Assembly (NCBI GenBank): GCA_964564635.1
Contig: CAZMAR010000001.1
Coordinates: 620,001-684,000 of the forward strand
Reading direction: 5' to 3'
Origin: Tepidaquicella sp964564635
GTDB lineage: Bacteria > Bacteroidota > Ignavibacteria > Tepidaquicellales > Tepidaquicellaceae
DNA length: 64,000 nucleotides
Shown in pieces: positions 44,340 through 53,514 of this stretch. Under the pieces are notes generated by a model. The model saw nothing but the letters and a program-made list of their open reading frames with translations. It was not told where the DNA came from and made no database searches. A program made the position numbers and the translations under genes. The first letter of the stretch is position 1. Each line of letters starts with the position of its first letter.

Positions 44340-46364
44340 TTGAAAAGATTTTTTCAGATAAAAACGAAATACCTGATAGTCATCAGTGCTACAATTACAG
44401 CTCTGATGATAGTATCATCTCTATTTGAATATCTTCAGAATAGAAAGGAGATATATCATTTAATAAATGATAATGCAATTAGTTTAATTCAAACTATCAC
44501 AATTAGTAGTGCGAATACAATAATATCAGATAGAGAATTTGAAGCTTTAATAACGCAACACTTACTCGGTGTGGCGAAAAGTGTTGCAAGATTAGATAGT
44601 ATAACAAATCTAAATAAAAAATTATTAAAGGAAATTGCGGAAGAAAACGATGTTTATAGAATAAATATATTTAATCGAAATGGCGAAAAGGTACTTTCAA
44701 ATGCTGATGATACAATTCATACAGGTTTAAAAGCAAAATATTCCCCCAAGGATTTTATAAAACCGATATTAGAAGGAAAAGAAGAAGAAATAATAATAGG
44801 AATTAAGGAAACAAGATTTGAAGAAGGAGAAAGATATGTTGTTGCTGTCCGAAGACCTTTTTCTAAAGGAGGTGCTATTGTGGTGAATCTTGACGCAGAA
44901 TTATTAAGAGAATTTCAGGAGAAAACAGGATTTGGAAAAATGATTAATGATGTTGGAAATAAAGAAGAAGTTGAATATATAATATTACAGGATGAGGAAG
45001 GCATAATTGCAGCAAATAAAGAAATATCGGATTTTAAGAATATTAATCAGGATGAATTCTTACAGTCTGTTTTTAGAGATACAGTGGCAAAATCAAGAGA
45101 AATTAATTATGAAGGGAAGAGAATATTTGAAGTAGCAAAAAAATTCCAAATTGAAAATTCTACAATTGGTATTTTCCGTATTGGATTAAAACTAAATGAA
45201 ATAGATTCACTTGAATACAGATTGATAAGAAGAACAGTTATAATGACCCTAATAATAATTGTAATTTCCATAATATTAATAGCAATAATAGTATCAAATC
45301 AAAATTATAAATTACTCTTTGAAGAATATAAAAAAATTCAGGCATTCACAAATGCTATTCTGGAAAATATGACTCTTTCGGTGATATCTATTGACAATAA
45401 TGAAAGTATAATAATTTTTAACAAACATAGCGAAAAGATTTTTAATATAAAATCGAAAGCAGTAATTGGACAGAATTTTGAAAAAGTAATAAAGAATTAT
45501 TCATCAGAATTATCTAATATATTCAAAGACAAAACGGAATACTCTGATAAAGAAATAATAATAAATGTGCCTGAACAGGGTAAAAAAGTACTGCTAATTA
45601 ATTCAACAAAAATATTGGATGAGAAAAATGTTCTTTATGCTTTTACTGTTGTCAGTCGTGATATAACGGAATTAAAAGCACTCCAAGAACAGTCATTAAG
45701 GAATGAAAAACTTATAACAATGGGAGAATTAGCTTCTGCTGTTGCACACGAAGTAAGAAATCCATTAAACTCAATTAATATGATTGCTCAAAGGTTTGAA
45801 AAAGCAGGAGATACAATTAAAATAAATTCAGAAGAATATAAAACCTTAATTAAGGTCCTTAAATCTGAATCTGAACGGGTAAATAATATAATAAAAGAGT
45901 TCCTAAAATTTTCTCGACCAAAAAAACCTGAATTTCAGAAAGTCAAAGTATCAGAATTTTTAGCAGAAATAAAAAATTTACTGGATGTTTTAACTCAGGA
46001 GAAGAATATCAATGTAATAATAAATCAGAAAAATGATGAAATGATAAATATAGACCCGGAATTATTTAAACAGGTTTTCAACAACCTTGCTATTAATTCC
46101 ATAGATTCTCTTAAAGGTGAAGGCAAAATTGAAATAAATTTTTATGTAAAAAATAATAGAAAAATATTTGAGTTTATTGATAACGGTTCTGGAATACCGG
46201 AGAATATAAAAGATAAAATTTTCTATCCATACTTTACTACGAAGAAAACCGGTTCAGGACTGGGATTAAGCTTAGTCCAACAAATAGTAACTCAGCACAA
46301 TGGAATTATTTATTTTGATAGTAAATTAAATACAGGAACTAAATTCACAATAGAATTAATATGA
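44340..46364 (+). CDS. membrane sensor histidine kinase
   Basis: 674 residues, TTG start. TM1 about 12-30, a periplasmic sensor domain 35-290 of the dCache/extracellular type, TM2 about 293-318, a PAS domain about 335-455, HisKA with the phospho-His in AVAHEVRNPLNS, and HATPase with NLAINSIDSL, DNGSGIP, and TTKKTGSGLGLSL. This is the NtrB-like kinase class that usually pairs with sigma-54 activators. It ends in an ATGA overlap with the response regulator gene, its obvious partner. The signal is unknown. Confidence 0.92.
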   Translation: MKRFFQIKTKYLIVISATITALMIVSSLFEYLQNRKEIYHLINDNAISLIQTITISSANTIISDREFEALITQHLLGVAKSVARLDSITNLNKKLLKEIAEENDVYRINIFNRNGEKVLSNADDTIHTGLKAKYSPKDFIKPILEGKEEEIIIGIKETRFEEGERYVVAVRRPFSKGGAIVVNLDAELLREFQEKTGFGKMINDVGNKEEVEYIILQDEEGIIAANKEISDFKNINQDEFLQSVFRDTVAKSREINYEGKRIFEVAKKFQIENSTIGIFRIGLKLNEIDSLEYRLIRRTVIMTLIIIVISIILIAIIVSNQNYKLLFEEYKKIQAFTNAILENMTLSVISIDNNESIIIFNKHSEKIFNIKSKAVIGQNFEKVIKNYSSELSNIFKDKTEYSDKEIIINVPEQGKKVLLINSTKILDEKNVLYAFTVVSRDITELKALQEQSLRNEKLITMGELASAVAHEVRNPLNSINMIAQRFEKAGDTIKINSEEYKTLIKVLKSESERVNNIIKEFLKFSRPKKPEFQKVKVSEFLAEIKNLLDVLTQEKNINVIINQKNDEMINIDPELFKQVFNNLAINSIDSLKGEGKIEINFYVKNNRKIFEFIDNGSGIPENIKDKIFYPYFTTKKTGSGLGLSLVQQIVTQHNGIIYFDSKLNTGTKFTIELI

Positions 46365-47731
46365 AAAACCCAATTTCAATTTTAATAGTTGATGACGAAG
46401 CTCCTCAAAGAATTACACTTTCAGGACATTTGAAAAACCTTGGGTATATTGTTTATGATGCTGAATCTGCTGATAAAGCGATAAAAGTGATAAAGGACAA
46501 AATCATTGATATAGTTCTGAGTGATTTTCAAATGCCAGATAAAACTGGTCTTGATTTATTCAGAGAAATAAAAAGGATAAATCCTGAAATTTATTTTATT
46601 TTATTTACTGCTTACGGTACGGTAGAAACCGCTGTAGAAATTATGAAAGAAGGTGCTTTTGATTTCCTTACGAAACCAATTAACTTAGATGAATTAGAAT
46701 TCACGCTAAAAAGAATTGTTGAAAGAAAAACATTAATTTCCGAAAATGAAGCATTAAAGAAAATGCTTGAGGAAAAATATAATCTTCCTAATTTAATAGC
46801 ATATTCAAAGCAGATGCAGGAAGTTGTTAATTTAGCTGGAAGAGTTGCTTCAAGCAAAGCAACAATTTTAATTAGAGGAGAGAGCGGAAGTGGAAAGGAA
46901 GTTCTTGCAAAAGCAATTCATTATTCAAGCCAAAGACGAGATCAACCTTTTATAGCTGTTAACTGTGCAGCATTAAATGAAAATTTACTTGAAAGCGAAA
47001 TGTTTGGTCATGAGAAAGGTGCATTTACAGGAGCAGACAGACAGAAATTAGGAAGATTTGAACTTGCAAATAAAGGTACTTTATTTCTTGATGAAGTCGG
47101 TGATTTACCACTCCAGACACAGGTTAAATTATTAAGAGTTTTACAGGAAGGGCAGTTTGAAAGGGTCGGAGGAACTCAAACAATTAACACTGATGTAAGA
47201 ATAATTTCCGCAACAAATAAAAATATCGAAGAATTAATAAAAGAAGGAAAATTCAGAGAAGATTTGTATTATCGTTTAAATGTTATTACAATTACAATAC
47301 CACCATTGCGAGAGAGAAAAGAAGATTTAATACCACTCATAGATTATTTTTTGAAAAAATATATTAAAGAAACAAATAAGGAAAAAATAGAATTTTCCAG
47401 AGAGGCAATGGATTTACTATTAAAATACAATTATCCTGGTAATGTAAGGGAACTTGAAAATATAGTTCACCATTCACTTGTATTGGCAAGAGGAGAATTA
47501 ATAACCACAGAAGATTTGCCTCTTAGTTTGAAACAATTGAAAGAAGAGAAAGCAGAATTAGTAGACGATGAAAAGATGAGTTTTACAGAAAGAGTAGAAA
47601 ATTTTGAAAAAAAATTAATACTTGAAGCACTGAAAGAAGCTGGTGGAAACCAATCAAAAGCTGCAAGAAAACTCGGCATTTCTGAAAGAAATTTAAGATA
47701 TAGGCTTGAAAAATGGGGATATAAGAAATAA
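46361..47731 (+). CDS. sigma-54-dependent response regulator (NtrC family)
   Basis: Enhancer-binding activator. Receiver 1-120 (VDDEAPQR; acceptor Asp in LSDFQMPDKTG); AAA+ domain about 145-380 with Walker A GESGSGKEV, the GAFTGA loop that contacts sigma-54, and Walker B GTLFLDEVGDL; a C-terminal Fis-type helix-turn-helix (NQSKAARKLGISERNLRYRLEKWGYK region). All parts are intact, so it should be active when phosphorylated by the kinase in the overlapping gene upstream. Sigma-54-like sites are present at 47738-47753 and 49026-49041, beside the next two genes. Confidence 0.95.
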   Translation: MKNPISILIVDDEAPQRITLSGHLKNLGYIVYDAESADKAIKVIKDKIIDIVLSDFQMPDKTGLDLFREIKRINPEIYFILFTAYGTVETAVEIMKEGAFDFLTKPINLDELEFTLKRIVERKTLISENEALKKMLEEKYNLPNLIAYSKQMQEVVNLAGRVASSKATILIRGESGSGKEVLAKAIHYSSQRRDQPFIAVNCAALNENLLESEMFGHEKGAFTGADRQKLGRFELANKGTLFLDEVGDLPLQTQVKLLRVLQEGQFERVGGTQTINTDVRIISATNKNIEELIKEGKFREDLYYRLNVITITIPPLRERKEDLIPLIDYFLKKYIKETNKEKIEFSREAMDLLLKYNYPGNVRELENIVHHSLVLARGELITTEDLPLSLKQLKEEKAELVDDEKMSFTERVENFEKKLILEALKEAGGNQSKAARKLGISERNLRYRLEKWGYKK

Positions 47732-47737
47732 TAATTC

Positions 47738-47753
47738 AGGTATGAAATTTGCT
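47738..47753 (+). promoter_or_regulatory. weak candidate sigma-54 (-24/-12) promoter
   Basis: AGGTAT, five bases, then TTGCT: GG and GC are exactly 10 bases apart, as sigma-54 needs, and TTGCT matches the -12 element. The -24 box (TGGCAC expected) is poor. Transcription would start near 47764, just before the ATG at 47766. Confidence 0.3.
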
Positions 47754-47765
47754 TATTTATATTGA

Positions 47766-48083
47766 ATGAAAATTTATAAATTAAATATTATATTGATATT
47801 TACATTTTTGATTTTCTTCAGTTGTAAAGAAGAGAATAAAATCGTAAGTGAGAATAAAGATACTGTAATTAACAAAACCTCAGAGCAAGAAACATTAAAG
47901 AATGACTCAACCATTACAAAATCTACCCCTGATTATGTACCTCCAAAGAAAGGAGGAAAAAATAGAAATTGGTATTATAATAAAAATAGAAAATTAATGA
48001 ACGATAGTAATTGTTGTTTTGGAAGAGGTATGAGAAATAGATATAGACATCGCTGGGGATGGGGCTGGGGACGAAATCAATAA
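47766..48083 (+). CDS. small lipoprotein with an Arg/Trp/Gly-rich tail
   Basis: 105 residues. Lipoprotein signal ending FFSC (lipidated Cys at about residue 20), a hydrophilic Ser/Thr/Lys linker, and a basic tail RNRYRHRWGWGWGRNQ after a Cys-Cys pair. No family recognised. The tail, with paired cysteines, could bind metal, membrane or cell wall, but this is a guess. It follows the sigma-54 activator gene by 34 bases and is convergent with the NapH-like gene (four-base gap). The unusual composition keeps some doubt, but the lipobox and frame length support a real gene. Confidence 0.6.
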   Translation: MKIYKLNIILIFTFLIFFSCKEENKIVSENKDTVINKTSEQETLKNDSTITKSTPDYVPPKKGGKNRNWYYNKNRKLMNDSNCCFGRGMRNRYRHRWGWGWGRNQ

Positions 48084-48087
48084 ATTT

Positions 48088-49002
48088 TTATTCACCACTA
48101 CTTTTCTTTAATCCAAAATACAAAGCTTCTCTATTACATATATTTAAACATTCTCCACATAGATGGCAATCTGCTTTTATTAGTTTTTCGTTCATGATAT
48201 CACTTATAGCTGGACATGGGGCTTTCTTTTCACAAAGTCCGCATTGATTACATTTATCTTTATTTAACCTTACTCTTAAAAATGAGAATTGTTCAAGTAT
48301 CCAACTATAAAGTCCAAATGGACATATAAAATAACAAAACGGTCTAAAAACAAACAAACTTAGTCCAAGCATAACAGCAATAAACAATATGAAAAAGAAT
48401 AATTCTAATGCCGGTAAATTAAAATCCCAGTGAATTAAATCAAATAAATTAATAAATTCAAAAATAGAAATTCCTACCAATGCAAAAACAATAAGGAAAG
48501 CGAAAAAAATCAGTATTCTAATAGTATTGGTAATTATGAATTTAATTTTAAATTTTTTGATACCAGGAATTCTGTATAATAACTCCTGTAAAGAACCAAT
48601 TGGACAGGCTAACCCACAAAAACCTTTAGTAGTAATAAGACTTAGAACCCCTATAACAGATAAAGTTGCGAAGAACTGAGGTTTAAATCCAATGGAGAAA
48701 ATTTTTGTAGAAGAACAAACAGGACTTGGAGTAATATATATTTCTTTGACAAAATATGCTAAAACTCCAAATAATAAAAACGAAATAAATAAAAGCGGTA
48801 TTCTAAACTTCAAGGACATTCTATTATTCCAAATAAAAAACAAACCAACTAAAAATAGAATAATAATTGCCAAATATCTGAAACTAAGTAAAAAATCAAA
48901 AAATGTTTTATTCTGATTTCTTCCAATTCCCTCCTGTGAGAAAAGTAGCACAGGAAAAAGTGATAAAATTAAGGTTAAAAATAGCTTTCGATATATTTTC
49001 AT
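48088..49002 (-). CDS. NapH/MauN-like polyferredoxin membrane protein
   Basis: Integral membrane electron-transfer protein with two cytoplasmic-type [4Fe-4S] clusters. Signal-like N-terminus (1-23, cut near LFSQ), then about five membrane spans. The family's twin motifs CxxxCP occur at Cys129/133 and Cys223/227, and two ferredoxin sites follow: Cys251, 254, 257, 263 and Cys279, 282, 285, 289. This is the core of NapH, MauN, NosR-C and PceC proteins, which move electrons from quinol to periplasmic enzymes. No nap, nos or reductive dehalogenase gene is near, so the partner is unknown. A good sigma-54 promoter match lies before it. Confidence 0.85.
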   Translation of the reverse strand: MKIYRKLFLTLILSLFPVLLFSQEGIGRNQNKTFFDFLLSFRYLAIIILFLVGLFFIWNNRMSLKFRIPLLFISFLLFGVLAYFVKEIYITPSPVCSSTKIFSIGFKPQFFATLSVIGVLSLITTKGFCGLACPIGSLQELLYRIPGIKKFKIKFIITNTIRILIFFAFLIVFALVGISIFEFINLFDLIHWDFNLPALELFFFILFIAVMLGLSLFVFRPFCYFICPFGLYSWILEQFSFLRVRLNKDKCNQCGLCEKKAPCPAISDIMNEKLIKADCHLCGECLNICNREALYFGLKKSSGE

Positions 49003-49025
49003 ATCTTAAAATTTTATAATTTATA

Positions 49026-49041
49026 TGCAATAACTATACCA
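49026..49041 (-). promoter_or_regulatory. candidate sigma-54 (-24/-12) promoter of the NapH-like gene
   Basis: On the minus strand TGGTAT, five bases, TTGCA (49041 to 49026). GG and GC are exactly 10 bases apart; TGG and TTGCA match the consensus TGGCAC-N5-TTGCA, with two mismatches in the -24 box. The start would fall about 13 bases before the ATG at 49002. Confidence 0.5.
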
Positions 49042-49176
49042 AAAAAATAATGCATTAATAAATATAAAACAAGTATAAAATGATAAATTCGTCAAAATTT
49101 GTTACATATTGAATTTATTTTGATTTTCTATTTTTTTAGATTAGACAAGTTTTTTACAAACAAAAATTAATTTATT

Positions 49177-49905
49177 ATGAAAATTAAGATATTATTAATA
49201 GTCATTATTTCGATTTCTTTTACATTCATTACGAATACTCGGGCTCAGGTTGATATTGATTCAACAGAAATTCAATGGACAGTACCTGAGTTATTTGATT
49301 TTCATGAGGTAATTTATCAAATATGGCATGAAGCATATCCTTCAAAGGATATTGAAAAATTAAAAAGCTTAGTACCCGATATAAAAACTCACATTTCAAA
49401 AATCAATGAGGCAAAACTACCTGGTATTGTACAGGACAAAGCAGAAAAATGGAAAGAGGGATTAAAAAAATTAAATACTTCGGCTGAGGAATATTATAAA
49501 GCAGCAGAAGGAAATGATTCACAAGCACTTTTAGATGCAGCAGAAAAATTGCATGCGGATTTTGAAATGATGGTACGAATTATAAAACCAATAATGAAGG
49601 AAGTTGATGAGTATCATAAAGTTTTATATGTTATATATCATAAGATAATACCTGAAAATAGATTTTCAGAATTAGAACCACTAATAGATGAATTAATTAA
49701 AAGAGCAGAAGCAATACCAAATGGTAAATTAAGCAAAAAAATTGAAGAGAAAAAAGACGAATTTTTAAGTGTGGTAAATGAATTAATTGACGCTACAAAA
49801 GCAGTAAAGACAACACTTGCAACTACTGATGACCCGGAGAAAATAAAATCGGCAGTTGAAGTAATGCATACAAAATATCAGAAGCTTGAAAATTTATTTG
49901 ATTAA
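49177..49905 (+). CDS. exported helical protein with two His-bearing repeats
   Basis: 242 residues: signal peptide (cut near TRAQ, about residue 24), then an almost wholly helical, charged protein made of two homologous repeats of about 104 residues. Three histidines are conserved at the same offset: His43/His147 and His51/His155 in [FY]HxVxYxI[WY]Hxx[YI]P, and His126/His231 in [LM]H. Each repeat is probably a helical bundle with one or more metal or cofactor sites (inference). No CxxCH heme site. I cannot name a family. Divergent from the NapH-like gene and followed after 19 bases by a T9SS protein gene. Confidence 0.65.
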   Translation: MKIKILLIVIISISFTFITNTRAQVDIDSTEIQWTVPELFDFHEVIYQIWHEAYPSKDIEKLKSLVPDIKTHISKINEAKLPGIVQDKAEKWKEGLKKLNTSAEEYYKAAEGNDSQALLDAAEKLHADFEMMVRIIKPIMKEVDEYHKVLYVIYHKIIPENRFSELEPLIDELIKRAEAIPNGKLSKKIEEKKDEFLSVVNELIDATKAVKTTLATTDDPEKIKSAVEVMHTKYQKLENLFD

Positions 49906-49924
49906 AAACATTAAATAAAAAAAT

Positions 49925-50902
49925 ATGAAGAAAATAATTTTCATTTTTTTATTATTAGTGATTTCAACATCACTAAAAGCTCAGACCATAGTTGTTAATG
50001 AATATTTCAATGGTTTCGTTCAGAAGAGAGAGTTTGTGGAACTATTGGTAATCCAGAATAATCTTGATTTAAGAGGAATGCAGATAAGAGATTTCTCCTC
50101 TGCGGGTTCGCCTCAAAACCCACTTTATTTTACTTATAATCCATATTGGAATAATTTACCCAGTGGTTTGATAATATTAATTACTTTAGATACCTCACTA
50201 TTTGTTCAGGATACAAATAAATCAGATTTCTCAATTTGTATTAAATTTAATTCACAGGACACAACATATATAAGAGGATCAATATTTAATATTGCGAATG
50301 CTTCAGATGCAGTCCAGATAAGAACAGTTGATACAACTCATATACATGGGTTGTCACACGGAACAGCAAATCAGAACTCACTTCCTATGCCTAAAGCACA
50401 CTGGAGCAGCAGTCTTTCCGGTGGCGTTCTTGTCGGAGGTGCATCATTACACTTTACAAAACCAACCATAATGACATTATCAGATTTTGCTAATAATAAT
50501 AACCTTGCAGTTGACACAAATTACGGAGGAACACCTGGATTACCAAATGATAGTGCCGGAAATTTGCAGTATATATTAATGCTTCGTCAATCTTCTGGAA
50601 TTATAAATAATTCAAAAGTAGCCGAAGGTTTTGAGTTATATCAAAATTATCCGAATCCTTTTAATCCAGCCACAAATATCAAATTCTCAATTCCTGCAAC
50701 CGGGTTTGTATCTTTGAAATTATATAATATTCTTGGGAAAGAAGTATCAACAATATTTAATGGGTATTTGAATAACGGAGTTTATACAGTTAATTTCAAT
50801 GCAGACAACTTAAATTCAGGAGTCTATTATTATCAATTGCGATTTACTGATGGAAATGGAAATATATTTTCTGATTCTAAAAAATTAATGTTAATAAAAT
50901 AA
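49925..50902 (+). CDS. secreted lamin-tail-like protein with T9SS sorting domain
   Basis: 325 residues: signal peptide cut after LKAQ, then a beta-rich domain with VVNEYFNGFVQKREFVELLVI, the start of a lamin-tail (LTD)-type fold often found in surface proteins, including GGTPGLPN near its end. The last 85 residues are a T9SS sorting domain (NYPNPFNP, GKEV, SGVYYYQL). Secreted or surface-bound; no catalytic motif. It probably shares a transcript with the helical-repeat gene, and a terminator follows. Confidence 0.75.
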   Translation: MKKIIFIFLLLVISTSLKAQTIVVNEYFNGFVQKREFVELLVIQNNLDLRGMQIRDFSSAGSPQNPLYFTYNPYWNNLPSGLIILITLDTSLFVQDTNKSDFSICIKFNSQDTTYIRGSIFNIANASDAVQIRTVDTTHIHGLSHGTANQNSLPMPKAHWSSSLSGGVLVGGASLHFTKPTIMTLSDFANNNNLAVDTNYGGTPGLPNDSAGNLQYILMLRQSSGIINNSKVAEGFELYQNYPNPFNPATNIKFSIPATGFVSLKLYNILGKEVSTIFNGYLNNGVYTVNFNADNLNSGVYYYQLRFTDGNGNIFSDSKKLMLIK

Positions 50903-50924
50903 TAAATTTTTTAAAATTATTATT

Positions 50925-50967
50925 AAAAATGCCGCAGCACCAAAAAAATTATTACTGTGGCATTTTT
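50925..50967. terminator. bidirectional Rho-independent terminator
   Basis: ATGCCGCAG (50929-50937) pairs with CTGTGGCAT (50955-50963) with one G-T pair; A run on the left and T run on the right let it work for both the T9SS gene and the convergent flippase-like gene. Confidence 0.8.
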
Positions 50968-50990
50968 TTTATATTTAAAAATAGGGAGAA

Positions 50991-52025
50991 TTATTCCGGT
51001 GTTTTATTCAATTTGAAAGAAAATTTATAATTTTCTTTTATTGAATAATAGAACCCAACAATCAAAATGCCAATAAATGTTAATAAATGGCTAATAGTAG
51101 CAAATGCAATGGCTGTTTCGCTCATTACACCAAATACTACAACGAGAGTGGTCTTTACAAAGAAATGAAAAGAGCCCGCAGAGTTTCCGGGTAAAGGAAT
51201 TGTTTGTGCAAATGCGGTCAAAGTGAGAATAACATTTGCATCAAAGAAATTAAGACTTTTCATTGTCGGGTCACTGAAAGCATTTATTGTTAAATAAGTA
51301 GAAAATGCATAGTCAAGCCAGAGAAGAACAGTAAGTAAAAAGATTTTAAAATAGTTTTCAGTGTACTTAATGAAAGAAAACGAATTTAATAGTGAAATTA
51401 ATGCTTTCTGCACTTTTTCACTATATTTTTTGGGTAGAATCCGAGAAGAAATTTTTTCAAGAAAAAGTTCAGTCTTTTCAATTTTTAGAAGTAATAAAAC
51501 AGCAATAATAACTAAAAGAAGGAGCGCAAGGGAAAAGTATAAAGAAACAGATTCAATATCAAATCTTCCGAACGCTTCCTGAATCTTGTCCCTGTAAAAG
51601 AAAAGACATAACCCGAAAACAAAAAACATAGAGAGCATATCAAAAATTCTCTCAACCAGAATGGTACCTAAAGTGAACGCCTTTGAAATGCCTTCCTTTT
51701 GTGCAAGGAGAAAAGGCCTTGAAACTTCCCCTCCCCTTGGTATTATAGCATTCACAAAATATCCAATCATAACTCCTGAAAATAAATCACTAAATTTTAT
51801 ATTTTTCTTTTCTGGATAAAGAAAATATCTCCATCGTTCCGCTCTGATCATACTCCCAATAATAAGCCCCACAAACATACCGAGAATGGCAAGGATGTAA
51901 TTAGTCTTAAGAAGTTCAACCGCTAATTTATTAAAATCTATATCTTTAAAAGCAAGATAAAGAAAGAAAACAAGTAATCCACTCAGGATAATAAATTTAA
52001 TAATTTGTTTTATTCTCTTTGCCAA
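50991..52025 (-). CDS. lysylphosphatidylglycerol synthase-type integral membrane protein (UPF0104)
   Basis: 344 residues with about eight membrane spans of the MprF-membrane-domain/AglD family: NYILAILGMFVGLIIGSMIRAERWR at the start, then VNAIIPRGGEVSRPFLLAQKEG, the family's most conserved loop, and PLPGNSAGSFHFF near the C-terminus. Members act as lipid flippases or in lipid and glycan transport. The aminoacyl transferase domain of MprF is absent. Last gene of a four-gene envelope run (S41 protease, DUF3108, LolA-like, this), 10 bases from the LolA-like gene. Confidence 0.85.
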   Translation of the reverse strand: MAKRIKQIIKFIILSGLLVFFLYLAFKDIDFNKLAVELLKTNYILAILGMFVGLIIGSMIRAERWRYFLYPEKKNIKFSDLFSGVMIGYFVNAIIPRGGEVSRPFLLAQKEGISKAFTLGTILVERIFDMLSMFFVFGLCLFFYRDKIQEAFGRFDIESVSLYFSLALLLLVIIAVLLLLKIEKTELFLEKISSRILPKKYSEKVQKALISLLNSFSFIKYTENYFKIFLLTVLLWLDYAFSTYLTINAFSDPTMKSLNFFDANVILTLTAFAQTIPLPGNSAGSFHFFVKTTLVVVFGVMSETAIAFATISHLLTFIGILIVGFYYSIKENYKFSFKLNKTPE

Positions 52026-52035
52026 ATATAAAATT

Positions 52036-52662
52036 TTATCTTAAATCAATTATTTCTACACCTTCAGGTGGTGAAAATTTAAATTCAGAAGAACTTAAAC
52101 CGGGATTTAGAGTTATAGATTTTAAAGTATATGTTTTAGTTGATTCTGATGTAGTTATTGTAATTTTTCTGATAAAATATTCAGACTGGTCTACCCATAT
52201 TTTAGCAGATTTAATGTTTCCTTTATTCCTTGGGGTAAGTTTCAATATATAACAATCTTTTTTATTAACTTTTTCATCTCCGATATAATCTGAGTAGAAA
52301 TTTTCTGGATAGTTGAATAAGAATTTATTTGGAGAAAAGGTACTTCCATCATCTTTATAATTATCAATCACAACCTGCTTTTTAGATGGTGAATAAGACC
52401 AGGAAGTAACCCCATCAGTTACAATTGTATAGCTTTTAGTTTTAATTTTATATTTATTCTCTTTCTGAATCATTATTGTACCACTTGAAGATGTTGATTT
52501 TCCACCTGAAAATTTCTCTGTCATAGAGAATTCTGCTTTTGCATCATATAAATCCTTATAGTTGTTCTGCACTTTTTTTATAATCTCCTGAGCATCCTGT
52601 GAATATACAGCAGCGCTCAGAATTGTTGCTGTAATAAAAATAATGAATCTTAATTTTTTCAT
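52036..52662 (-). CDS. lolA: LolA-like outer-membrane lipoprotein carrier
   Basis: 208 residues: signal peptide cut near AVYSQ, then the LolA fold: IIKKVQNNYKDLYDAKAEFSM at the start, GTIMIQKENKYKIKT, TDGVTSWSYSPSKKQVVI, and ILKLTPRNKGNIKSAKIWVDQ. Carries lipoproteins across the periplasm to the outer membrane. Twelve bases after the DUF3108 gene, matching its common neighbourhood in this phylum. Confidence 0.85.
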   Translation of the reverse strand: MKKLRFIIFITATILSAAVYSQDAQEIIKKVQNNYKDLYDAKAEFSMTEKFSGGKSTSSSGTIMIQKENKYKIKTKSYTIVTDGVTSWSYSPSKKQVVIDNYKDDGSTFSPNKFLFNYPENFYSDYIGDEKVNKKDCYILKLTPRNKGNIKSAKIWVDQSEYFIRKITITTSESTKTYTLKSITLNPGLSSSEFKFSPPEGVEIIDLR

Positions 52663-52673
52663 ATATATTTTTT

Positions 52674-53510
52674 TTAATCGTTAAACCTTGGTGGTTTCCA
52701 GCCAATTTTTTTATAAGAAGTTAATTCAAGAGTAACAGAACCAAGAATTATATTGAATCTTGCTTTCAACGGAACTCTTTCATCATCATCTGAGAGCCAA
52801 CCTTCAAACTCTCCCGTCAGTCCCAAAACTCCAATAAAATCTGCTTTGCCATCAATTTTAATTGCAGCCATATCATAATCAAAAATATCAAGAGAAACAG
52901 CATCCCTGTTATAATTAAAAGAATATGCGATATAAGATTGCTGTTCATTAATATAAATATTAACTTTTTTTGAGCGTTCTTTTTTATATGAGTTAATTCT
53001 TGCAAGGTATACTATTGATAAGCCATCTTGAAACTCAATTCCCTTTTCAAAAGTTTCTGTCTTATCTACCTCCAGAATTTTATCTCTTCCATTATCTTTA
53101 TATCTTTTAACCTTTATGTATCCTGTGTCGCTGTTGCTCGAATAGTCAAATTCATAATCTGTTCTTAAAATCACTCTTTCTCCTGTATTTTCATCTTTAA
53201 ATTCCGAAGCGTGAAATTTCTCTGAAAATATTTTACCTTTTTCTTCTCTTATTATTGATTCAAAAATATATCTAACGGAAAGGAATGGTATCCCTTCAAA
53301 ACTTTTCATCTCAGCCTTTGCAGTATAATATTTCTGATTATTTTCATAAAAAGAAGAATTCAAATTGAATTTTACTTCTCCAAGTTTTATAAAGCCAAAT
53401 GATACAGTATAAACAAGCTCTTCACCAACCTGCATAATTTTACTTTGGGAATACACTGCTCCTGCAAATAGAATCAAAAAAGATAATATTAAACAGAAAT
53501 AAAACTTCAT
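52674..53510 (-). CDS. DUF3108 domain protein, exported
   Basis: 278 residues: signal peptide cut near AVYSQ, then a beta-rich domain with GEELVYTVSFGFIKLGEVKF and YFIFESIIREE-type strands matching DUF3108, a periplasmic family without known function often linked to envelope genes. The remaining strands (GKADFIGVLGLTGEFEGWLSDD) agree. It lies 4 bases after the S41 protease gene and 11 before lolA, so it is likely part of the same envelope-maintenance transcript. Confidence 0.75.
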   Translation of the reverse strand: MKFYFCLILSFLILFAGAVYSQSKIMQVGEELVYTVSFGFIKLGEVKFNLNSSFYENNQKYYTAKAEMKSFEGIPFLSVRYIFESIIREEKGKIFSEKFHASEFKDENTGERVILRTDYEFDYSSNSDTGYIKVKRYKDNGRDKILEVDKTETFEKGIEFQDGLSIVYLARINSYKKERSKKVNIYINEQQSYIAYSFNYNRDAVSLDIFDYDMAAIKIDGKADFIGVLGLTGEFEGWLSDDDERVPLKARFNIILGSVTLELTSYKKIGWKPPRFND

Positions 53511-53514
53511 AAAA

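Noticed and set aside
48059..48247. Plus-strand ORF overlapping the 3' end of the NapH-like gene
   Set aside because: It overlaps the conserved ferredoxin-motif end of a real gene and has no recognisable sequence.
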